Virus record (IMG/VR): IMGVR_UViG_3300037069_001785
Location: 1-27,019 of that record
From: a virus
Strand: one strand, 5' to 3'
DNA: 27,019 nt
A program made the translations under genes and the position numbers. Under the pieces are notes generated by a model. That model worked only from the letters and a program-made list of their open reading frames with translations. It was not told the DNA's origin and did not search any database. The number at the start of each line of letters is the position of its first letter. Position 1 is the first letter of the stretch. Below are positions 22,801 to 27,019 of the stretch, one piece after another.

Positions 22801-25295
22801 ACCAGACTCTTACTTGGAGCGCTAGTGGGCCCTCTACTGGCACTTATAGCTGGCTTATTTTCGCTACTGCCTCTTCTAATAATGTATTAGGGGCAACCTA
22901 TAATGCTTCTGTAAATGCTAAGGCTGGTTGGTATGAGGCACCGGTTGGTGGTACTTATACTTATACAACTCCATCTGGTACAGCATCCACCTTTACTACG
23001 GACCCAGCCACACTGGCTCCAACTAGTTCAGCACAGCAGCTAACACTGGTTCTATCTTCTGTAGTAGCAGTCTCAAATAGCAGCGGAACTAGTGCTCTGG
23101 CGGTTAGCCTAACAGATCCATCCTCTGCTGTAGTTAAGACCTGGAATGTAACAGGGAACACTACTCTTAGCTACAGTGCTCCTGGAGCTATATCTGGTAC
23201 GTATACCTGGTCTATAGCAGCTGCGATTACCAATAACCTCAATACAGCTACTACTACAGTAAACTATGCAAATAGCTGTAATGTAAGTTCCGGATGGTAT
23301 CAGAATGTAAATGTATCTGTCACTACCTATACGGCTAATAATGGATCTACAGCTAGCTATCCTACTCCATCTGGTACTTTAGCTCCAACTACTGGGGCTC
23401 TACAGCTAAGCTTCAATATCACAGCAATTACTGCTGGATCAAATAGCGCTGGATCTTCGGCGTATTCTATATCTCTACTAAGACCGGATGGTTCGCAGGC
23501 CCAGCACTGGACGGGTGTAACAAGTACTCAGACCCTTACATACTTTAACGCTTCTGATCCTGGAGGGATCTGGCATTGGAGTGTCTATTCTTACTGCACC
23601 ACTACTAATACGGCCACTGCCACCTATAGCAATTCTCTAACTGCAACTGCTGGATGGTTTGAGAGTCAAAGTACTACTACAACTACCTATAGTAATAATG
23701 TCGGGGCACTATCTAGTTTTGTCACTGATCCAACAACTATAGCCCCAACTAGCCCGGCTACTCAGCTTAGCTTCAACATATCTAGCTTAACAGCTGGTAG
23801 TAATGCTAATGGATCGTCTACATGGACAGTTATATTGAAGGACTCTTCTGCTACTACTAGGCAGACATGGGCTGGATTAACTGCGAGTGCTACTCTAACC
23901 TGGTATCAAGTAGCTGCCTCGGCGGGACAATATACATGGACTGTTCAGTCGTTCTGTACTAATACCGGTACTGCTATAGATTCTTATGGAAACCATATAG
24001 CCGGGACCTTGACTTGGTATCAGGCTGTAACCACAACATCTACTCAATACAATACAGCTAACGGTGTCCCATCGGCCTACGCCACACCGTCTGGTACGGT
24101 TGCGCCTGTATCTGTAGGAACTCAACTGACGTTCCAGATTACAGCTATTTCTACTATCAGCAATTCTGCAGGTACTGGATCATACAATGTAACTCTGCAA
24201 AATTCTGCCGGTACACAGGTCCAGGCCTGGTCTTCTATTACTACTACGCAAACACTAAGCTACTCTAATGGATCTGCCATTGGTGGCAGTTATACATGGA
24301 ATATCAATGCAGTAGTAGTAAAATCTGGTAGTCCAACAACTGGTAATTATGCGGCCACCATGACCTCAACGGTGGGATGGTATATTCTACAAGCCACTGG
24401 AGCGACTGTATACTCCAACAATGCTTCTACAAGTACTTCTACGGCCAGCACTGATCCAACTACTTTGGCCCCTATCAACTCAGGGCTACAGCTTAGTTTC
24501 ACGCCGAGCTCTATTACACTGCCATCTGATTCGAAGGGCGCTACAACGTACAATGTTAGCCTTAAGAGTCCCACTGGAACAGTTATTCAGTCATGGCCTG
24601 TAACCAATACTACTCCTATCACCTACTTCAACTCAGCAGCCGTAGCTGGATCATATAGCTGGGTTATTCAGGCTCAGTGTACTAATACTGGGACCGGAAC
24701 TGAAACCTATACTACAATGATATCCGGTACGATAGGATGGCATCAGACCCTTAACTCCACCATCCTTACATGCACCAATCATGATGGCAATGTAGCGTCT
24801 TATAGCACCCCAGCTAATACTGTTGCACCAGCTGCTTCTGGAACTCAACTTACACTTAGCCTTGATACGGTTATAACTCCAAGCAATTCTCAAGGCACTA
24901 GCTCTATAGCAGTTCTGCTTTATGATCCTACGAATACCCTTATAAGTGCCATAACCACAACGGGTATAACCTCCTCAAGAACTATCCACTACTTCAATGG
25001 CTCTGCTATTGCCGGAAGTTATACTTGGGTTGTGTGGGGTCAGTGTTCTAATAATGGTACAGGAGCCAGCACCTATGCTGTGTCGTGGTCTGGTTCCCAT
25101 TCCTGGTATCAGCCTCAGACTTCGAATGCTCAGGTCTATATCTTAGCGAATGATAACTTCACTCAAAGAATATCCGTAGCCGATTCGAATGTAGACTTCC
25201 AGACCGTATCTCCAAGCCAGGTGCAGTTCCAAATAACTAACTCAGCTTCGTCAGCGCTGACCTTCACCTTAGGCGTCATAAGTACAGGATTCTAA
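16815..25295 (+). CDS. Giant modular fibre/adhesin-like protein
   Basis: A 2826-residue protein without frameshift or stop. Residues 1-80 form a small domain, possibly the virion anchor. About 89-284 resembles a concanavalin/LamG-like beta-sandwich (GAFGFAIYTDG, EHSYAVVVQN). About 343-514 resembles a carbohydrate-binding jelly roll (NLVPDSDLKFG near the start, PQLEFGPYATAY at the end). About 709-1049 is a Ser/Thr-rich stalk with short repeats. From 1153 to 2770 there are 13 tandem beta-sandwich repeats of 119-141 residues, then a 56-residue cap. No protease, hydrolase or membrane motif is evident. Such proteins commonly bind host surfaces or glycans as long fibres. Whether it sits on head or tail cannot be read directly; its place just after the capsid genes makes a head fibre possible. 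AAGGA lies eight bases before the ATG. Confidence 0.9.
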   Translation: MPKIYGASTVKSSVPRRAFRNISSQVISFSAGGIQYSLAPNQSVSIVHTDADTSTDIVQLVASGILLELTVYGAKTVVPTPVETSTPVVAAPVSFTSATQSSITGNIDGITIDSSTGAWVLLNGSRMLYASSRLRQQPAAGPGSSVTIGATMQRNSIAGAFGFAIYTDGSPKAGSFANGITVHYESNGLCQIYQLQNNVWNDISNQANSVPYPMDTNEHSYAVVVQNPNSSTLNITAFVDAVPVATAVVTGGNFVTNGTIGFSTSGGCPPVLIAPNSFQFSLGVGLLQNLPIAGQAIIHTDAQGNPLLNLNPSGGAGGGQIGTLGQANNDPAVLFGSVTGTAKNLVPDSDLKFGSTLSNTSHAGALSVVPGTGLSGGKGIVFSQPTGINTSIGPLQWQFGTIAVVAGQICSLSGNIQCAGGTQGGSGLPAWELWSVNTDDSLNTRLLHADQQLGQGTPSDGKSRVKYENYTIPGGVTGVAVVAATNGVALTALTNLIFSEPQLEFGPYATAYSSNILSDQTSVVPYGTMDAPIQSGIDSAGRLNLGSPQPGVQVPLGANSSQVVSTIASSQINGTYMKPITIANSTIGPNTVTNDKAQSNTYTNTTANIFNNVSSNYSWYVPGIGAVTVANTIADGSSLIYSVNTVDPATSPAPTAETLKIAANSTITVIFNHPPYVASAPYSTKIAFTGSTASVTANVVQSASIGDSSAPSITASTTPSTTTPQYTTGFSNTGNPSITSSISSTPVNQAVTTGFSDSQTAAITSSLNSSTSNDPFTGTVGSTASTPSITSSSNTTTATISNSQVENNTSTPTITSSTGSVPTLTAESGSGSASSTAQIVPTFHANVANTQNSTATTPEASTSSITQNANTTYSNNAFTGTNTAENSTATITRVANPATYTNVATTTGANGTSTATISSTTVPGSSSQVQSTASASGSSTSSISSSADAITTSNQSNTSQASAISSTASISSTADAPVYVTQQQSSSLPTATSTATIASTADALTYSDILHSQANGDSGYSTAQISLTRSSVQQTSSGTVTTGVSTTTCMAGTSLTVNSYYRSTYTHTTHHVGTDTIDVYTSIVYTDTITITGPSSYSYTASAGLQPFSVTVPYDGVYTVVSSSSTNAVDSEDSPISGASNTNTLSITWNQLSQSYTSANGSWVNFAVSPSVTEAPVDSAHQLTLYSPSFSLHYQTGNGPLLTSDGFTGGSFSDSTGSYSVDIRLIAPNGSTVLQTWTAVTGGQTIPYYAAGVPAGVYTFQIRVTIISNTSSNTASRGVSGTSNLSWYQSDANPQTYTHTATNGSRVVIGSTPSSTLAPTSLGTAISLTPSNVTNASDSNGDTALQVELYSPSNALLATFRASTTTYTYYNSSAAAGIYTWKVFTLPVILSGSDSTTNYSTSYPGSCQATMTWYQQVATSQTYTHTASPGTLVTVGSSGSAIAPVSSSTAITFIAGSGTVLPTSSFGTGTMTLFLLNPSAIQVASFTISSTSQLCTYFNASAPAGIYTWKMQTSATPTNTDDTNNYSTTIPGTIAGTVGWYVTVNNPQTYTHTTSNGSTVAIASTGSASAPTSTSTQLSFAVGSITVPSDSNGGSSFSVQLYSPSNALLQTWTGITSTQTLTYADGSATSGVYTWKAFSIAALGSIASTANVSSSYAGSIAGTIGWYTLVTIPTTYTHSTANGATVTLASTPSLSATVGTALIPTNAGTQLSLTISGLTIPSNADGSSQFNVTLLRPDSTVAATFLSVTNGQVLTYFNASAASGVYVWKGYTSCTISGSVNNTQNISDSYSGVLTGTAQWYVSTVNPTTYVYTDTSGTTNTLTTPVSALAASSGTPHTLVLTGINCPSDANGSSALQVQLFNPNNSMVQSWTVSTNQTLTYSTAGSPAGVWTWNLTGIVTTDTHTNVASYLVQVSAQAGWYQSVGTTNYTYTVTNGSTQTLTTSNVALGPNAGTPHTLVLSGISVPSDANGSSSFTVVLKDPSSTTLNTWTGITTNQTLTWSASGPSTGTYSWLIFATASSNNVLGATYNASVNAKAGWYEAPVGGTYTYTTPSGTASTFTTDPATLAPTSSAQQLTLVLSSVVAVSNSSGTSALAVSLTDPSSAVVKTWNVTGNTTLSYSAPGAISGTYTWSIAAAITNNLNTATTTVNYANSCNVSSGWYQNVNVSVTTYTANNGSTASYPTPSGTLAPTTGALQLSFNITAITAGSNSAGSSAYSISLLRPDGSQAQHWTGVTSTQTLTYFNASDPGGIWHWSVYSYCTTTNTATATYSNSLTATAGWFESQSTTTTTYSNNVGALSSFVTDPTTIAPTSPATQLSFNISSLTAGSNANGSSTWTVILKDSSATTRQTWAGLTASATLTWYQVAASAGQYTWTVQSFCTNTGTAIDSYGNHIAGTLTWYQAVTTTSTQYNTANGVPSAYATPSGTVAPVSVGTQLTFQITAISTISNSAGTGSYNVTLQNSAGTQVQAWSSITTTQTLSYSNGSAIGGSYTWNINAVVVKSGSPTTGNYAATMTSTVGWYILQATGATVYSNNASTSTSTASTDPTTLAPINSGLQLSFTPSSITLPSDSKGATTYNVSLKSPTGTVIQSWPVTNTTPITYFNSAAVAGSYSWVIQAQCTNTGTGTETYTTMISGTIGWHQTLNSTILTCTNHDGNVASYSTPANTVAPAASGTQLTLSLDTVITPSNSQGTSSIAVLLYDPTNTLISAITTTGITSSRTIHYFNGSAIAGSYTWVVWGQCSNNGTGASTYAVSWSGSHSWYQPQTSNAQVYILANDNFTQRISVADSNVDFQTVSPSQVQFQITNSASSALTFTLGVISTGF
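18940..19960 (+). repeat. Ser/Thr-rich stalk repeats, about 23-27 residues each
   Basis: Within the giant protein a degenerate unit recurs roughly every 25 residues, typically containing a TPSITSS or TATISST core followed by polar residues and often FTGT, GFS or TADA. Examples are NPSITSSISST, TPSITSSSNTT, TPTITSSTGS and STATIASTADA. The DNA is too diverged to be a simple satellite, so the unit is selected at protein level. It probably forms an extended beta-rich shaft. Confidence 0.7.
20271..25124 (+). repeat. Thirteen tandem beta-sandwich repeats
   Basis: Repeat starts fall at about 20271, 20694, 21072, 21453, 21831, 22233, 22593, 22953, 23316, 23673, 24036, 24399 and 24759. Each unit runs through TYTxxxNGS, an APTS-x-TQL strand, SDSNGSS, a LYSPSN strand, TQTLTY, AGxYTW and ends at GWY or TWY. 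The first five are 126-141 residues; the last eight are 119-122. Many late units carry a single Cys (as in FCTNTG). The central strand pattern recalls PPC or P-domain folds, a weak resemblance only. An additional divergent unit may precede at about 19960-20270. Confidence 0.88.
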
Positions 25296-25642
25296 TGCTT
25301 AGAGATACTATGGATCGTCTAATCAAAAGAGGGCAACTTACAAGACCGGTCAAGCCCTTTCATACTGAATCAGAGCATAACCACAATCACCATGCTGTGC
25401 ACCTGGCGTGCACTTGGCTTCATGAGCTTACCAATGCATCAATAGAGCATATACATGATGCCTTTGCTAAGCACCAAAAACATAAAACTAAGATGGATCA
25501 AGAGACCCTTCATGGGGTATCTCAGGAGCTTTTAGAGGTACTGTATAGCCATGACCAGAGCTTTACTCCATCGACCTATGCCTCTCTTTATCATCATATA
25601 GCCAAGGGACTAATTTCTAAGGAAACCACCGAGAATGTCTAA
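25295..25642 (+). CDS. Small histidine-rich protein
   Basis: A 115-residue protein of unknown function, with 15 histidines including EHNHNHHAVH near residue 30 and YHH near 100. It is predicted helical, with no signal peptide or membrane span. The ATG overlaps the stop of the giant fibre (TAATG), so translation is probably coupled. A fibre-assembly chaperone or metal-binding connector would fit its place between two fibre genes, but this is inference. The next gene starts inside its last eight bases. Confidence 0.75.
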   Translation: MLRDTMDRLIKRGQLTRPVKPFHTESEHNHNHHAVHLACTWLHELTNASIEHIHDAFAKHQKHKTKMDQETLHGVSQELLEVLYSHDQSFTPSTYASLYHHIAKGLISKETTENV

Positions 25643-27019
25643 TGCTGCTCCTATGTCCAGCGTCAATAAATCAGGTCAAACCTGGTCTATTGTGCTTGAT
25701 CAGGATGGTGGCAATCAGGCCCTTTACGTCTACTCTTCGCCTTCGGCACTGCCTAATCATTACATAGCTAAAATAGCTGCTGATGGTTCATATACCGTAG
25801 GATCTGTTACCTATGGTCCTACAGGTATGACCGGTGGAACCTATTCCGTCACAGGAATAACAATCTCTAGTAATCTCTTTGGAGTCGTGGGAGTATCAAG
25901 CTTTACCTCCAATAGCACTAGCGATGTTCCTGTTACTATATATGGGCAGGCTGGACAGAGTGGAGATCTATTTGATGTAAAGCTAACCAGCGGTGGAGCT
26001 AAGGAGTTCTGGGTTGATAGCGCCGGACTTGTCAATGCCAATATAAGCATTGCAGTCAACGGCAGCACATGGGACGGCATAACTCTTCAGTCTAAGTCTG
26101 GTAATGATCTTAACCTGGCTTCTAATAAATCCACGGGAAAGATCACCTTTAACTTTAACAAGTCCACCAATAGCGACGGAATATATGTCTATGATGGTGG
26201 ATCTACTAATAATGTCCATGTTCTTGCTTCTGGATCTGGAGGCACATTAAGTTATAATGGTACACAATTCATCAGTACCGATACCGCAAATACCTATCTC
26301 ACCTCCCTAACACCTTCGGGGTTAGTATACTTTGGTAACTCTAGTAGCTCTACTGGCTATGGATCTATTTCATCGTCCGGTCTTGTTATTGGCTCTAGTA
26401 CTTATGCGGCTACTAGTACGACGGTAAATGGAACCCTCACAGCTACAACCATACATATCACCAATCCACTTGGAACTATCTATGGTGGTACTGGAATAGG
26501 AACCTATGCTGTTGGAGATATCTTATATGCATCTACTACCACTGCCCTATCGGCATTATCTGATGTAGCAACTGGCAACGTGTTGCTATCAGGTGGAGTA
26601 AGTACAGCACCAAGCTGGGGCAAGGTATCCTTAACTGCAGCAGTGAGTGGAGTCCTCCCAGTAGCCAATGGCGGTACTGGATCAGGTACACAGAATTTTG
26701 TTGATCTAACCACTGGCCAGACCGTTGCAGGTGTTAAGACCTTCTCTTCCGCCCCTGTATCTGCCAACGGCTTTACGGCAGGCAGTTCTTCCTATGGAGC
26801 AACTACTGCAACAGTAAACGGGACTCTAACTGCGACTACTCTAAATCTAACAAATCCTACAGCAGCTATTTATGGGGGTACGGGACAGGCTTCTTATGCT
26901 ATAGGAGATATTCTATATGCATCAACCACTACTGCTCTCTCTAAGCTAGCAGATGTGGCAACTGGAAATGCTCTAATTTCCGGAGGCGTTAACACGGCCC
27001 CATCCTGGGGCAAGATTTC
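25635..27019 (+). CDS. Tail fibre protein with GGTG repeats (3' end outside window)
   Basis: An open frame of 461 codons runs off the right edge. It begins at ATG 25635 (MSNAAPMSS), overlapping the previous gene by 8 bases; AAGGA at 25619-25623 lies 11 bases upstream. ATG 25653 in the same frame is an alternative. The protein is rich in Gly, Ser, Thr and Val and looks beta-structured. From about residue 253 it carries repeats with YGGTG, VANGGTG, VGDILYAS, DVATGN and APSWGK, a pattern well known in phage tail fibre shafts. No tip, chaperone or enzyme domain is seen before the cut. It probably forms a trimeric side or tail fibre for host contact. Confidence 0.88.
   Translation, partial: MSNAAPMSSVNKSGQTWSIVLDQDGGNQALYVYSSPSALPNHYIAKIAADGSYTVGSVTYGPTGMTGGTYSVTGITISSNLFGVVGVSSFTSNSTSDVPVTIYGQAGQSGDLFDVKLTSGGAKEFWVDSAGLVNANISIAVNGSTWDGITLQSKSGNDLNLASNKSTGKITFNFNKSTNSDGIYVYDGGSTNNVHVLASGSGGTLSYNGTQFISTDTANTYLTSLTPSGLVYFGNSSSSTGYGSISSSGLVIGSSTYAATSTTVNGTLTATTIHITNPLGTIYGGTGIGTYAVGDILYASTTTALSALSDVATGNVLLSGGVSTAPSWGKVSLTAAVSGVLPVANGGTGSGTQNFVDLTTGQTVAGVKTFSSAPVSANGFTAGSSSYGATTATVNGTLTATTLNLTNPTAAIYGGTGQASYAIGDILYASTTTALSKLADVATGNALISGGVNTAPSWGKI
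26391..27019 (+). repeat. 130-residue fibre repeats
   Basis: Two copies in the same frame start at 26391 (GSSTYAAT) and 26781 (GSSSYGAT), a period of exactly 390 bases. Both share VNGTLTATT, YGGTG, GDILYASTTTALS, DVATGN and APSWGK in the same order. The second copy is cut by the window edge. The array likely continues downstream. Confidence 0.85.

Noticed and set aside
18940-25124. Possible CRISPR array or DNA satellite
   Set aside because: Repeats are conserved at protein level and diverged at DNA level, lie in one frame, and have no constant repeat/spacer pattern.
25642-25771. Gene starting at the TAATG after the His-rich protein
   Set aside because: That frame stops after about 42 codons of unstructured composition; the frame from ATG 25635 continues as a clear fibre.
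1-27019. tRNA genes, insertion sequences, integrase attachment sites
   Set aside because: No cloverleaf, transposase, terminal inverted repeats or att-like duplications were recognised by reading.

Overview
The window is a stretch of a tailed double-stranded DNA bacteriophage (Caudoviricetes). Every gene I accept lies on the plus strand, packed head to tail with ATGA, TAATG and one CTGA overlaps, and most have clear Shine-Dalgarno sequences. Gene order and motifs mark it as the DNA-packaging and head module of a large phage, followed by very long fibre genes. Base composition is moderate by eye (not counted). No tRNA, integrase, repressor or insertion sequence is visible. The host cannot be named from the sequence; the AGGAGG-type ribosome binding sites only say it is a bacterium.

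Layout. 1-2.5 kb: the tail of one gene, then four Gly/Ala-rich, partly hydrophobic proteins of unknown function. 2.5-5.9 kb: large terminase (probably starting at a CTG) and a helical unknown protein. 5.9-8.5 kb: an accessory block with a calcineurin-like metallophosphoesterase (with a zinc-ribbon-like N-terminus reached only from a CTG start), a 69-residue DnaJ-type zinc protein, and a single-ring Clp-type AAA+ ATPase carrying an IGF tripeptide where ClpA and ClpC dock onto ClpP. 8.5-15.9 kb: portal fused to a MuF-type C-terminus, a DUF559-like nuclease, a prohead protease fused to a scaffold-like coiled coil, a 438-residue presumed decoration protein, and the HK97-fold major capsid protein, closed by a strong terminator. 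15.96-16.7 kb: two related small proteins and a second strong terminator. 16.8-25.3 kb: one 2826-residue fibre or adhesin-like protein with an N-terminal anchor, two lectin-like beta domains, an S/T-rich stalk and 13 tandem beta-sandwich repeats. 25.3-27.0 kb: a His-rich small protein and the start of a GGTG-repeat tail fibre that runs off the window.

How they fit. Portal, protease/scaffold and capsid build and mature the prohead, and the terminase fills it through the portal. The metallophosphoesterase, zinc protein and AAA+ ATPase form an unusual insert between terminase and portal. They might act as a chaperone or unfoldase set during assembly or takeover; that is inference. The fibres probably bind the host or its surface glycans. 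Connector, sheath, tube and tape-measure genes were not seen, so the tail module must lie elsewhere.

The most notable points are two probable CTG starts, the possible phage-encoded partner for host ClpP, the portal-MuF and protease-scaffold fusions, a nuclease inside the head operon, a codon-usage island over the head genes, and the giant modular fibre.
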